A program made the translations under genes and the position numbers. The notes under the pieces are model-generated. The model did not search any database. It saw only the letters and a list, made by a program, of their open reading frames with translations, and had not been told where the DNA came from. A stretch of 64,000 nt of DNA from Acanthaster planci (taxonomy: Eukaryota > Echinodermata > Asteroidea > Valvatida > Acanthasteridae): assembly GCF_001949145.1 (NCBI RefSeq), contig NW_019091549.1, positions 186,001-250,000 of the forward strand. Reading direction: 5' to 3'. Below are positions 27,501-34,715 of this stretch, piece after piece; the stretch's first letter is position 1, and every line of letters starts with the position of its first letter.

Positions 27501-30500
27501 ACCTTTTCTTCACTACAGTTAAAGTCATTCACCAATTTTTGTTCGATGAGAACTAATGTTGTTCTGATTTGGACATCTTTCTCCCTTGCAGGGCAACCCA
27601 ACACCAGGCAATCCAGGGCAGCCAGGCCCACCAGGATCACAGGGGCCTCCTGGACTACAGGTAAGTTGGTTCGCCTACCTCCACCGCAGTCAGATCATCA
27701 GCATATCCCCAGCCGCATCTAAGATATTTTTTTTATTTACACCAAGTTTAACATTATGCAGATCTCACACGTTGAAATAGCGTGATGCATTTACTAAGCA
27801 CCACCATTGTTTCTCCTGATTGATTTGTGTGACAGCTTGAGTTCCTTATCTGACAGTGTTTGTTGTTAGGGGACCGACGGGGCCATGCCCCGCCCCCACC
27901 CCCAAGGTTTAAAAAAAATTAATAATTATTATGAGAGAAAGGCTGTTGTTTCCCTTCCCAGAAGCATGTAAAAAGCACCACAGTGCAGCCTTAACTGTCA
28001 GAAGGGCCCTAAAAAGTTTGTTAGTCTTCCAAATGTTTGCATCTGGATCTACCCTTGAGTTTAGGTTGGCTTTCCAAAAAAAGTTGCAAGTGGAAGTACT
28101 AGAAGGATACTACGTTTTTCAACTTTTTTTCAAATTGTGTTATTGGTTTGAGTAAATGACTGTAAACGTATGAATTTAATTTTAACGGAGACTGGTTTTT
28201 AAACCTGCTCTTGTGAAAATTAGGTTAATAAAAAGTGGGGAAGTATAAATATTTGCTTTCTCTCTCACCAGGGACCGGATGGCTACAAAGGTTTGCAGGG
28301 CCCCAAGGGCATCAGGGTGAGCATAAACATTCATTCATTTAGATGTGGCAAACTGCAAATGCATGTCATAAAATCTTTTTAGGAGCAACAGGAGAAAAGG
28401 TGTAAATTCATTTTGACAGTCAGATTTTCCATCCTCAACGAAAAGTGCAAAATACCTGTGAATACTTAAGATTTAGTTCATCTGTACCAGTAAGTTCCAG
28501 GAATCCTTGACAAAAGCTGGTAGGTCTGAGAATTCTTGAAAAATACGTGCTAAGGCTAACTTCTAAGCTGTGTTGGTCCATGAATTGTTTCAGTGCTTGT
28601 TAATAATGTATTACGTACCATAGAGTGAATCATTACATACATGTATTAATTAAAAGAAATGGACGTCATGCAGCAGTCGGACATGCCATTTAAAATGTGA
28701 CTTTTCTCTCTGGAATGATCACCCCCATCTCTGTGAGCCAGGTCTGCAAATTTTCAAAAGACAAGGTTTATTCAAGAAGAAAATATGCAATCATGAACAT
28801 AGTCAATGCGTGTGAATCGACATAAGGCCACGTTGACTAGGTTGACTTCTCATGCACCTCTCACTTCCTTTTGTGGCATGCGCTGCTTAATACCCAACTA
28901 ACTTTTTGTTCCGCCATTAATGAGATACAGGTATTGTGTTTCAGGGTCCTCCCGGGCCCCCAGGTCCCCCCGGTCCCCCTGCAGGCACGGAACCTCTGCC
29001 CAGTCCTCCACCCTCGGTGACACCTCCAACGACCCCGGTAAGTAATTGGATATTAACCTGCTGGATAAGAGTCGCCATCATTTTGACTCTTCAGAGATTT
29101 GGGAGTGACTGATTCGTAAGCAATAAACTTTCAGCATTGACAGTGGCCTGTTGGAGTGATACTGCCTTGTTTTTGCAAACACAACTTCAGAGGTGTATCG
29201 TAATGAAATACAAATATCGTCCATTTTATTGAAATGCATTTTGCGTCACCTCATATTTTATATTGATTTTGGCTTGCAAATTTGTGTATTGTGCACTCGT
29301 TGTTTGCAACACTGTAATGTAGCCCACTGCTTAATCTTCTCATAAAGCTTTCAATCATTATGTAATTGAAGACTAAATGGAAAGTGGAAAACCACTTGTA
29401 ACAAACTACCTGGAATGGTTTTGTGAACTCTTTGAATCCAAAAAACATGTTGTCAACCAGTGTTATTTTCTGCCTGGTACCCAGCATGTATTTTATCCAT
29501 TGGTTACCATGGGAAATCAACTGATGGTCGACAAAGTGTTGTCATTCAACCTGGCCCTTTACTTAATTTAGTCTGGTTACTGGCCTGTTTCTTAAAAGCC
29601 TGTTACTGTGCCGGACATCAGGAAGAAGACGGGCACTGAAGCTGACCCAGCTGTCAACTGTAAAGACTTAAAATCAGATTTTCCAGATTATCCAGATGGT
29701 AAGTGCATGTATCGCTGTGTCTAAACACAACTTCTGACCTGAACGATTGAAAAGGGTAGATTCCAGTGACAGTTTCAAAGTAAACACATTTTGCTGCCTC
29801 ATATTTTCCTTTCAGTAGTTTGCGCAAGTTTTCTGAGGGCTCATAAATATTCCAATTATAACTCCTACTGTTCACAAATTTTTCCTGTCACAGAAACCTG
29901 ATTATTTATCCTGACTTGATTAAAGTGCATGGAGGTCTAAAACATTAATGTGTTCCAAAATTATTATCTTTGTACAATGGAGAGATAAGTGACGCTTGAT
30001 ATATTTGCTGGCCATCAGTCAGTGTAATACCAATAAGTTACTACAGCCACTTCACATTTAATAATTAGTGTGCTTTAATGTAAAGTTTTGATATTGAATT
30101 ACTTGATTTCATCTTTCTCTTTAAGAACTTCTGAAGAGATACTGCAAGTTTCACATTGTTGAACCAAAAATATTGTCATCATTTTGAGCATTTTTGTGAT
30201 TAGGAGATATGACTAATACCCAGAGCACACTTTCTGAACAGGAATAAGATCATTACTGATGACCAAATCCCCATTCGCAGTACAAGTTTCAAGTCAGGCT
30301 TTTGGCATTTGATAAACAGGGCAGTACTGGCTGGATCCCAATGAGGGTTCAGCAGGGGACAAGTTCCAGGCCTACTGTGACCTGTCGGGAGGCGGCAGGA
30401 CTTGTGTCAGCCCTGTGACTGCAACAGTGAGTGTCAAGAACCCAGAGTACCTTAACCACTTTACATGGCTGGCAGGTCAAACTGTGCAGCACACCTCAGC

Positions 30501-33500
30501 TCCCCTCAGGCCAGCATTTAAACACGCTAATCTCCCAATTCGCTTTGTACACAAAGATCTGATGTACATCTGAAGCAGTAGTTGTCGCTACAGAAGCTCA
30601 TGCATCTCTTAAACTTTAGCTCATCTCTTTGTGGACTGTCTTTAGAGTCTCTTGTGCAATTCCCTCTTTTTTGCCCTTGGATTTTTAAATTCTAAAGTTG
30701 AGAAGAGTGACTTCAAAGTTCTTGTACCTTTTGTTTTGCGAACAGGTTTAGCAGCAACTTGGAAAATGGTAAATAGACTCAGTTGTAATGAAGTCAATTA
30801 CAAGTCACCACAAGTCATCACAAGCCTGGTCACAAGTCATTCATACCTGAGTCAGCTCACAAGCCATTGACATGAACCATGACACAGGTGTTCCTTTCAA
30901 GGCACTGTCATTGTTCATCTTTTTAGTTCTGACCTGATTTGTGAACTGACTTAGAGTGGACTTGCGGACTGACGTGTGATTGACTTGTAACCAACTTGAT
31001 TCCAACACTTAACCAGGCTCCTCCTCGTTGCCATTTATGGAGGTTGATTCCTCAGGAAAATCAAAATGCATTTTGCCAGTGTTCCTCAATTGTTGGTGGA
31101 TTGATTTTGTGTGATGAGACTTACGTTCCCAGGTGTCTTTATTTTTCCTCTCCTTAGATTGAAGCCAAAGCGTGGGACATCAGCGAAGCACGCTGGTTCA
31201 GCACCTGGCCTGAGGGATTCACGATAACCTACCCAGCCAGCCTAGTCCAATTCAGATTTTTACATTTAAGAAGTAAAAGAGCCACCCAAGAGTAAGTGCA
31301 GCCATTTTATGCACCATTGCCAGTTGTGACCTTCCCTTTGGCAACTTAAGTTGGCAAATCTCATTCCTCCAGTGTGCATGTTTTCATTGTCATTTGCCCT
31401 ATCCATACTTTGTCCATAGATCAGTTGATAAGGTATCTCTTAGATTTTACACTACGTGAAATTACAGTCAAGTGCATTAACCTCAAAGAAGCGCGTCTCA
31501 CTTTTCACAGCCTTATATTGAAACTACATAGAGCTCATACAAGAGCTGCACGCAGAGTCATATTGGGTTTTTCCTCGGCAAAGAGAATCGATCAGACATA
31601 CATAAAGCCAAGTTGTTGCAGTGATGTGTCCACAACTCACTGCAATCGGAATTGTTTCTGAAGTTCGGCTTTCTGAGCTGGTTCATCCTGTAGACAAGTC
31701 CAGTGACATATCAGTTCACATTCCTAATGGCCCCCTTTAATGTCGGAAGGCATGGTGGTGAGTTCTGCTCCGTGCAACAGTTATCACAATGCTTACCACC
31801 ATTGGCGGGGGCCACCGCATACAACCAGGGCCCGCTTTCACTGCACTACTTTAGCACATGATTTCGTGCTTACAGAGGCTCCATGCATTTGTGGAGACTA
31901 CAAGGGTAATCACAACCAGAAGTATGTAAACCTCAGAAGAAAGATGTGCTTAAAAATAGTTATGTAACAATAGAAATCTCTATGTGTTCACAACCGTTAG
32001 CACAACCAGGCCAAACATCACCATGAAATAGTACTTAAGGTAAGTAAACGTTTCTGCTAAAGTTAGCACAACTTTTCTGCTAACCGTGAAGCAGCTCCAT
32101 GAAATCGAGCCCTTTCGTAGCATTACCGTGGTCATATAACAGCAACACTCCCATTTTCTTTCCTGTGCTATCCCACAGAGTAACCTACACATGTCAACGT
32201 GGTGTGGCTTACTACCACCAGAAGGGGGACCACTATGACAAATCTGCCCAATTCAAGGCATACAATGATGACATAATAACCCACGAGAGTCCCATGCTAC
32301 AAGTAGCACTAGATGATTGTATGGTAGGCCAACCGCTCATTCCATCAGCTGTATTTTTGGTTGGAGTTACTGTCTACTTGGCACACAGGTGGCATTCAAC
32401 ATAAATAACAATAATAAAAGTGGATATTTATATAGTGCACATATCCATCACAACTCATGCTCAAGGCACTGTACTATCATTATCCTGGCACATTGGGCTC
32501 ACAACAACTGAACATTCCTGAAACCATCTCATCTCCCTGGGGAGTATAATAGCTGATGCTGCCATATCAGGTGCCTATGGCTGATATAACCCAATCTACC
32601 CTCACAGGTACCCATTTACTCCAGGGTGGAAAGAGGGGTTTAAGTGACTTGCCCAAGATCCCCACATGCTGTCACTGCCTGGATTCAAACCCCCAGCGCT
32701 ATGATTAGAAGCTACAAACCCTAACCACTGGGCTACAATAACTGGCAATGAGGCTAACTTTGCTGTATGCATATACTGCAGAGAGCTGAAAAGAAGGGTC
32801 AGCCCTATATTACTGCTTAATGCCTTGCTCGGGAACATACGTTCCATGATCCTTTGGTTGGACCATTACCTTCTGACCATTGAAATGTGACTGTCCAGTT
32901 CACTGTGTTTAACTTGCGTGCGCCCAGGTACATTGAATGGAAATCAGCCAGCTACACTTAGCAAGCTCAGGCTTTGAGGTTAACGCTGTTAAGCAGTAAG
33001 CTTGTGAAGTTGTGCCACAAGCCCTCAGAAAGCACAAATAACGTAGAATCTATCTTGAAGCTGCAAACACCTTATTTTGGCATGTACATCACTCTGATGC
33101 TATCAGTCCATCTTCAAGCATTTCGGTACCTGCTGCTATATCTAATTCAAGTAGACAAGCTGGACTGGTGAGCAAGTTTGGTCTTCCAACAGTGCATGTC
33201 CAAAATTAAGCACAACCAAGGTCACTGGATAGCAGTAATACACGTGTGTGAGGTCTGCTGCATCAGCCTGGCCTCATGCCGACTTGTACAGGGGCTGTGT
33301 TTCCAAATGACTTTGCCTTTCTAACATGCTGAACTGGCTCACTGTGAAGGCCATTGCGTCAGCAAAGCAAGGACTCCAACTGGAGTCCAGAGCTAGCCAC
33401 ATTTCCTATCCTCAACAGCAAGCATACATTTCTTACCAAGTAACATCCCTGTACAAGGTAGAGCATTGTTTACCATAGACAGATTATTCATGTATTCCTT

Positions 33501-33890
33501 ACTGCACCTTTCAACTTGTTCAGTGTACTGTTTAGTATTCCGCATGAACTTTTACTCACCTTTGGGATTGTTTTACATATTTACAACTGTATTTTCATGA
33601 CAGGCAACTGAGAATAAGTTTACTCACCTGGGGCAGTATTTCTCCCTTTGCTTTCTGTTTTTTTCCAGTGGCCTGCTTGCATTATTAAGCATTGTCTTAA
33701 ATACCATATCTTCCCCCCCCCTCTTTTCCTTTTGACTTAGGTTGCACCCAAGAAGAGAAAGACCACCGTCATGGAGTTGTCAACCAGGGATGTGGAGCAG
33801 CTCCCCATCACTGATGTCAACCCCCAGGGCTACAATCAGAACAAGGGTCAGGTGTTCGGCTTGGAGATAGGTCCAGTGTGTTTTCTTTGA
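526..33890 (+). CDS. Fibrillar-type collagen with interrupted helix and COLFI C-propeptide (3' part of gene, 35 exons seen)
   Basis: Secreted extracellular-matrix collagen chain. Thirty exons from 526 to 29037 each start with a full GGN codon and end in phase 0, with lengths of 45, 54, 99, 108, 144, 153, 162 or 219 bp, mostly multiples of 9, as in fibrillar collagen genes. They encode Gly-X-Y triplets broken by about ten short interruptions, ending in four GPP triplets. A Pro/Thr-rich telopeptide, an A|D dipeptide of the kind cut by BMP1/tolloid proteases ([10 protein letters not shown]), and a COLFI domain of five exons follow, ending EIGPVCFL then TGA. The helix has no start in the window, so the signal peptide, N-propeptide and first helix exons lie upstream. 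COLFI identifies a fibrillar-clade chain, but the many interruptions are unusual for that clade; I do not assign clade A, B or C. A small missed exon in a long intron is possible. Confidence 0.93.
1376..1474 (+). CDS. Collagen helix exon 2 (99 bp), acidic
   Basis: Eleven uninterrupted triplets. The block [15 protein letters not shown] carries seven Asp/Glu in five triplets, the most acidic part of the helix seen here. Acceptor TTGCAG, donor GTATGG. Confidence 0.9.
2120..2176 (+). CDS. Collagen helix exon 3 (57 bp) with interruption
   Basis: Nineteen codons: [12 protein letters not shown] then A S G I G P P, so the triplet register breaks at [10 protein letters not shown]. Acceptor AAACAG, donor GTGAGT; both sites are good, so the interruption is not a mis-called boundary. 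Confidence 0.85.
2609..2707 (+). CDS. Collagen helix exon 4 (99 bp)
   Basis: Eleven uninterrupted Pro-rich triplets ([13 protein letters not shown]...). Acceptor TTCAAG, donor GTAGGT. Confidence 0.9.
3270..3570. repeat. Dispersed repeat, related to 27870-28160
   Basis: Shares an ordered set of words with the later copy: a GGCC...CCC start, TAAATAATGAGAGA, CTTCC..AAGCATGTA, GTGCAGCCTT-like and AAAAAGTTT. Non-coding; old transposon remnant of unknown class. Confidence 0.4.
3722..3820 (+). CDS. Collagen helix exon 5 (99 bp)
   Basis: Eleven triplets starting [16 protein letters not shown] and ending GERGPKGIK. Acceptor TTACAAG, donor GTAAGC. Confidence 0.9.
4074..4102 (+). promoter_or_regulatory. 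Pair of octamer (ATTTGCAT) motifs
   Basis: Two perfect POU-factor octamers at 4074-4081 and 4095-4102, spaced 21 bp (two helical turns), in the collagen intron before helix exon 6. Confidence 0.25.
5073..5180 (+). CDS. Collagen helix exon 6 (108 bp)
   Basis: Twelve uninterrupted triplets, [13 protein letters not shown] to GPPGSR; 108 bp is the doubled 54-bp fibrillar unit. Donor GTAAGT. Confidence 0.92.
5485..5612. repeat. Foldback element (imperfect hairpin, arms about 38 bp)
   Basis: Left arm TTGTTGACTTCTGTGATGTG matches the reverse complement of the right arm ending CATCACAGCAGTCAACAAATG, continuing through GGATATGA. The loop is about 45 bp and GC-rich. Likely a MITE. Confidence 0.6.
6455..6508 (+). 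CDS. Collagen helix exon 7 (54 bp)
   Basis: Six triplets, [18 protein letters not shown]. Acceptor TTGTAG, donor GTGAGT. Confidence 0.91.
7259..7357 (+). CDS. Collagen helix exon 8 (99 bp)
   Basis: Eleven uninterrupted triplets, [13 protein letters not shown] to GILGEEGEE. Acceptor CCACAG, donor GTAAGT. Confidence 0.91.
7554..7604 (+). CDS. Collagen helix exon 9 (51 bp) with interruption
   Basis: Seventeen codons, [17 protein letters not shown]. The two extra residues VK before the next exon's Gly break the register. The preceding intron is only 196 bp, the shortest in the gene. Confidence 0.86.
8663..8815 (+). CDS. Collagen helix exon 10 (153 bp)
   Basis: Seventeen uninterrupted triplets, [13 protein letters not shown] to [10 protein letters not shown] ten-T polypyrimidine tract precedes the acceptor; donor GTGAGT. 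Confidence 0.92.
8816..11640. other. Longest fully sequenced collagen intron (2.8 kb), no exon recognised
   Basis: No Gly-X-Y exon, transposase or RNA gene is recognised. From about 9160 to 11050 the sequence lacks the C-run repeats of other introns, is AT-rich and has a CACCTATTGGTGGCGCTATT segment (about 10987-11006) resembling a CTCF-type site. Confidence 0.4.
11641..11694 (+). CDS. Collagen helix exon 11 (54 bp)
   Basis: Six triplets, [18 protein letters not shown], low in charge. It follows a 2.8-kb intron; donor GTAAGA. Confidence 0.9.
11712..12051. mobile_element. PiggyBac-like MITE, family A copy 1 (contains assembly gap)
   Basis: CCCTCCT at 11712 and AGGAGGG ending at 12051 form terminal inverted repeats directly flanked by TTAA (11708-11711 and 12052-12055). 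Subterminal AAGTCACTCT and AGAGTGACT are also inverted. TTAA duplication is typical of piggyBac. No transposase, so non-autonomous. Confidence 0.72.
11773..11857. other. Assembly gap (85 N)
   Basis: Run of N inside the family A MITE; the sequence is unknown. Confidence 1.
12111..12228. repeat. Near-perfect hairpin (28-bp arms)
   Basis: TGTTCCCAAGTCTCACAAAT at 12111 is the exact reverse complement of ATTTGTGAGACTTGGGAACA ending 12228; the arms extend to 28 bp with two mismatches. The 62-bp middle has two smaller palindromes. Likely a foldback MITE. Confidence 0.7.
12961..13014 (+). CDS. Collagen helix exon 12 (54 bp)
   Basis: Six triplets, [18 protein letters not shown]. Acceptor TTTTAG, donor GTCAGT. 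Confidence 0.9.
13839..13982 (+). CDS. Collagen helix exon 13 (144 bp) with a Gly-to-Ala position
   Basis: Sixteen triplets in register, but one Gly is replaced by Ala ([12 protein letters not shown]). Acceptor GGATAG, donor GTAAGT. Confidence 0.9.
14850..14903 (+). CDS. Collagen helix exon 14 (54 bp)
   Basis: Six triplets, [18 protein letters not shown]. Acceptor CTACAG, donor GTGAGA. Confidence 0.9.
15390..15443 (+). CDS. Collagen helix exon 15 (54 bp)
   Basis: Six triplets, [18 protein letters not shown], Lys-rich. Acceptor ATCCAG, donor GTGAGT. Confidence 0.9.
16577..16684 (+). CDS. Collagen helix exon 16 (108 bp)
   Basis: Twelve uninterrupted triplets, [16 protein letters not shown] to GRSGMR. 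Donor GTAGGA. Confidence 0.9.
18160..18320. repeat. Imperfect inverted repeat around TACTCTGATT
   Basis: AAAATATACTCTGATTCAAA..GGGACAA and, inverted, AAATTCAGAGTAATTTTT after TTTGTCCCC. Probably a decayed MITE just before helix exon 17. Confidence 0.35.
18382..18600 (+). CDS. Collagen helix exon 17 (219 bp), largest helix exon
   Basis: Seventy-three codons: 22 triplets, a single extra Tyr (GLQ Y GGL), then two triplets. It starts [19 protein letters not shown]. Donor GTGCGT, acceptor CACTCAG. Confidence 0.92.
19153..19314 (+). CDS. Collagen helix exon 18 (162 bp)
   Basis: Eighteen uninterrupted triplets (three 54-bp units), [13 protein letters not shown] to GPPGPVGPL. Acceptor TGTGAAG, donor GTAAGA. 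Confidence 0.92.
19907..19960 (+). CDS. Collagen helix exon 19 (54 bp)
   Basis: Six triplets, [18 protein letters not shown]. Donor GTTAAG is slightly non-consensus. Confidence 0.89.
20507..20560 (+). CDS. Collagen helix exon 20 (54 bp)
   Basis: Six triplets, [18 protein letters not shown]. Acceptor CTTCAG; donor GTAATT is weak. Confidence 0.88.
20881..21084. mobile_element. hAT-like foldback MITE
   Basis: Starts CAGTGTTGAGACCG and ends CTACAACACTG, matching inverted termini. The body is rich in CAAGAC on the left and GTCTTG on the right. Flanking octamers ATGAATTC and GTTGATTC agree at six of eight positions, suggesting an 8-bp hAT target duplication. Confidence 0.55.
21344..21451 (+). CDS. 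Collagen helix exon 21 (108 bp)
   Basis: Twelve uninterrupted triplets, [13 protein letters not shown] to GPKGRV. Donor GTGGGT. Confidence 0.91.
22269..22376 (+). CDS. Collagen helix exon 22 (108 bp), strongly basic
   Basis: Twelve uninterrupted triplets with twelve Lys/Arg and a single acidic residue, for example [16 protein letters not shown] and [10 protein letters not shown]. The cluster resembles heparin-binding basic stretches known in type V collagen; binding is inference. Donor GTATGT. Confidence 0.91.
22988..23092 (+). CDS. Collagen helix exon 23 (105 bp) with interruption
   Basis: Thirty-five codons. Two extra residues (IN) interrupt the register at GYM IN GED. Acceptor TGGCAG, donor GTGACA. 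Confidence 0.89.
23137..23473 (+). mobile_element. tRNA-derived SINE with MIR-like core
   Basis: A-box-like GTGGCCTAGTGGTTTAGG and B-box GGTTCGAATCT are correctly spaced. AGGGCAAGTCACTTTACCTC follows, very close to the mammalian MIR core, and the 3' end is a TTATTATTATTA tail. It lies in the intron after helix exon 23. Confidence 0.75.
23688..23792 (+). CDS. Collagen helix exon 24 (105 bp), contains GLPGER
   Basis: Thirty-five codons with a two-residue interruption (GYS VT GAS), followed by [18 protein letters not shown] (GLOGER after proline hydroxylation) is a known integrin-recognition hexapeptide in vertebrate collagens. Donor GTAATA. Confidence 0.9.
24506..25091. mobile_element. PiggyBac-like MITE, family B copy 1 (586 bp)
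   Basis: CCACTTGCTGTCGGG start and CCCCGGCGGCAAGTGG end are inverted repeats flanked on both sides by TTAA (24502-24505 and 25092-25095). No transposase. It lies just upstream of helix exon 25, and its body is about 80 percent alike to the copy at 38117. Confidence 0.82.
25130..25201 (+). CDS. Collagen helix exon 25 (72 bp), two Gly positions lost
   Basis: Twenty-four codons in triplet register, with Ala and Leu at Gly positions ([15 protein letters not shown]). A piggyBac-like MITE ends only 38 bp upstream of this exon. Donor GTAATG. Confidence 0.88.
25956..26012 (+). CDS. Collagen helix exon 26 (57 bp) with interruption
   Basis: Nineteen codons, [19 protein letters not shown]; the terminal extra Lys adds one residue before the next Gly. 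Donor GTAGGT. Confidence 0.9.
26685..26800 (+). mobile_element. SINE 3' fragment
   Basis: ATGTGCTTTATCAATGAATA, then a TCATTATCATCATTATG tail resembling the 3' ends of the two MIR-like SINEs. No promoter boxes remain. Confidence 0.35.
26896..27009 (+). CDS. Collagen helix exon 27 (114 bp), Lys-rich, two interruptions
   Basis: Thirty-eight codons. Repeated GQK triplets ([10 protein letters not shown]) lie between two breaks, GEAPQG and [10 protein letters not shown]. Acceptor GACAG, donor GTTAGC. Confidence 0.9.
27592..27660 (+). CDS. Collagen helix exon 28 (69 bp) with interruption
   Basis: Twenty-three codons. TP interrupts after the first triplet (GNP TP GNP), then six clean triplets. Donor GTAAGT. 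Confidence 0.9.
27870..28160. repeat. Dispersed repeat, second copy of the 3270-3570 family
   Basis: Contains GGGGCCATGCCCCGCCCCC, TTATTATGAGAGAAA, CCCAGAAGCATGTAAAAAGC and CAGTGCAGCC in the same order as the copy at 3270. It lies in the intron before helix exon 29. Confidence 0.4.
28272..28316 (+). CDS. Collagen helix exon 29 (45 bp)
   Basis: Five triplets, [15 protein letters not shown]. Acceptor CACCAG, donor GTGAGC. Confidence 0.9.
28945..29037 (+). CDS. Collagen helix end and start of C-telopeptide (93 bp)
   Basis: Four GPP triplets close the triple helix, a typical nucleation end, followed by [19 protein letters not shown], a Pro/Ser/Thr-rich telopeptide. Donor GTAAGT, phase 0. Confidence 0.92.
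29599..29698 (+). CDS. Collagen C-telopeptide and COLFI exon 1 (100 bp)
   Basis: Encodes [20 protein letters not shown] followed by [14 protein letters not shown]. The A|D bond before the first COLFI cysteine fits procollagen C-proteinase cleavage. The second canonical COLFI cysteine (KMC in type I) is absent; the position reads SDF. Ends in phase 1 at GTAAGT. Confidence 0.88.
30320..30426 (+). CDS. Collagen COLFI exon 2 (107 bp)
   Basis: Contains the COLFI signature [19 protein letters not shown], matching the family motif EYWIDPNQG..DA..V.C, and [10 protein letters not shown]. The canonical third cysteine (QGC) is Ser here. Cys 4 and 5 are kept. Ends phase 0, donor GTGAGT. Confidence 0.92.
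30780..31009. mobile_element. hAT-like foldback MITE, related copy
   Basis: Left CAGTTGTAATGAAGTCAATT and right GATTCCAACACT are imperfect inverted termini like those at 20881. The body has CAAGTC repeats left and GACTTG repeats right. It lies in a COLFI intron. Confidence 0.5.
31158..31291 (+). CDS. Collagen COLFI exon 3 (134 bp)
   Basis: Encodes the middle of the C-propeptide, with [18 protein letters not shown] aligning to the family's ..QLTFLRLMSTEASQ.. helix. The loop before it ([12 protein letters not shown]) is about ten residues shorter than in type I, near the chain-recognition region. Ends phase 2 at GTAAGT. Confidence 0.85.
32179..32323 (+). CDS. Collagen COLFI exon 4 (145 bp)
   Basis: [16 protein letters not shown] matches the family's ITY.C.NSV.Y segment (Cys 6), and ALDDC gives Cys 7. 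Acceptor CCACAG in phase 2, donor GTAGGC in phase 0. Confidence 0.9.
32404..32750 (-). mobile_element. tRNA-derived SINE with MIR-like core, second copy
   Basis: On the - strand: TAGCCCAGTGGTTAGGG, GGTTTGAATCC, TTGGGCAAGTCACTTAAACC and an ATATAAATATCC-TTTTATTATTGTTATT tail. Same order as the 23137 copy, orientation opposite to collagen, in the last COLFI intron. Confidence 0.75.
33741..33890 (+). CDS. Collagen COLFI terminal exon (150 bp with stop)
   Basis: [19 protein letters not shown] and [14 protein letters not shown] match the conserved end (RLPI.D..P..G and GPVCF.) of fibrillar procollagens. It supplies Cys 8 and ends at TGA 33888-33890. Acceptor GACTTAG. Confidence 0.93.
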   Translation, partial: VAPKKRKTTVMELSTRDVEQLPITDVNPQGYNQNKGQVFGLEIGPVCFL

Positions 33891-34512
33891 GGTCAAAGGT
33901 CATGCTTGAGAATTTCCCCAGGGACTGGAGTTACGAAAGGTCAAAGGTGTTTGGATGGGGGGGGCTGCTGCAGACAGGTTTTCCACACTGCAGGCTAATG
34001 ATCATGCATCAGTTTGATCATGCATGTAACAACGTGCACGTAATCCGAAAAAGCTTGGGGTTGGCATGGAAATTTCCAGCTACAGTGTTAGTGATTGTTT
34101 TACACTCGTCACGTAAATTTCCTGGGTAATATTGTCTTCCTGACTGCCCCAGGGAGTTGGCTGAAAACCCTTGACACAAGCACAGGCTCAGTTCAACATC
34201 TCATTACCGCTGGCATATCAAACAGTTTTTTGACTACATGTATATGGAAAGTCTGGGGATGGGATAGTCAACTAGTTGTTTGCTTAACCAGTTAGTACAT
34301 TGTTTCTCTACAGTTGAACCTGCACACTTGTCAGTGTTTATTGGTACAGTCTGACAACAGCTGACACAGGATATTATGCTGTGTTTCAGTGAGTGAATAG
34401 GTATATATGGGAGCCAAGCCTAAGATAGTTCTTGACCTATCCTCTTCCATATTTCATGTAAGCTGCAGTAATGTATTAAAGGTCACGAAGACTTCTCATG
34501 AATTTAATATGC

Positions 34513-34518
34513 AATAAA
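34513..34518 (+). terminator. Candidate collagen polyadenylation signal AATAAA (proximal)
   Basis: Perfect AATAAA 623 nt after the collagen stop codon, in AT-rich sequence. Confidence 0.45.
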
Positions 34519-34693
34519 GTAGTTGTCATATTGAAAAAAATACCTCCTTTTAACATTTTTATGCATACTTCATTCACATAGTACTTGTATTCATTTCCAC
34601 AGGAAATTTTCGCCAGTTCATGAGTGACATGAGTGATCCCTTTTTAAAAGTATATATTTATGAAATATGGATTTTGTAAGAAAATATTTGTTT

Positions 34694-34699
34694 AATAAA
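34694..34699 (+). terminator. Candidate collagen polyadenylation signal AATAAA (distal)
   Basis: Second AATAAA, 181 nt beyond the first; it may be an alternative signal. Confidence 0.4.
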
Positions 34700-34715
34700 A
34701 GATTAATGATAGAGT

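Larger units (their letters stand above)
33891..34715 (+). other. Collagen 3' untranslated region (end approximate)
   Basis: No gene-like reading frame follows the collagen stop. Two AATAAA signals lie at 34513-34518 and 34694-34699. The end is set a little past the second; the true cleavage site cannot be read from sequence. Confidence 0.5.
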
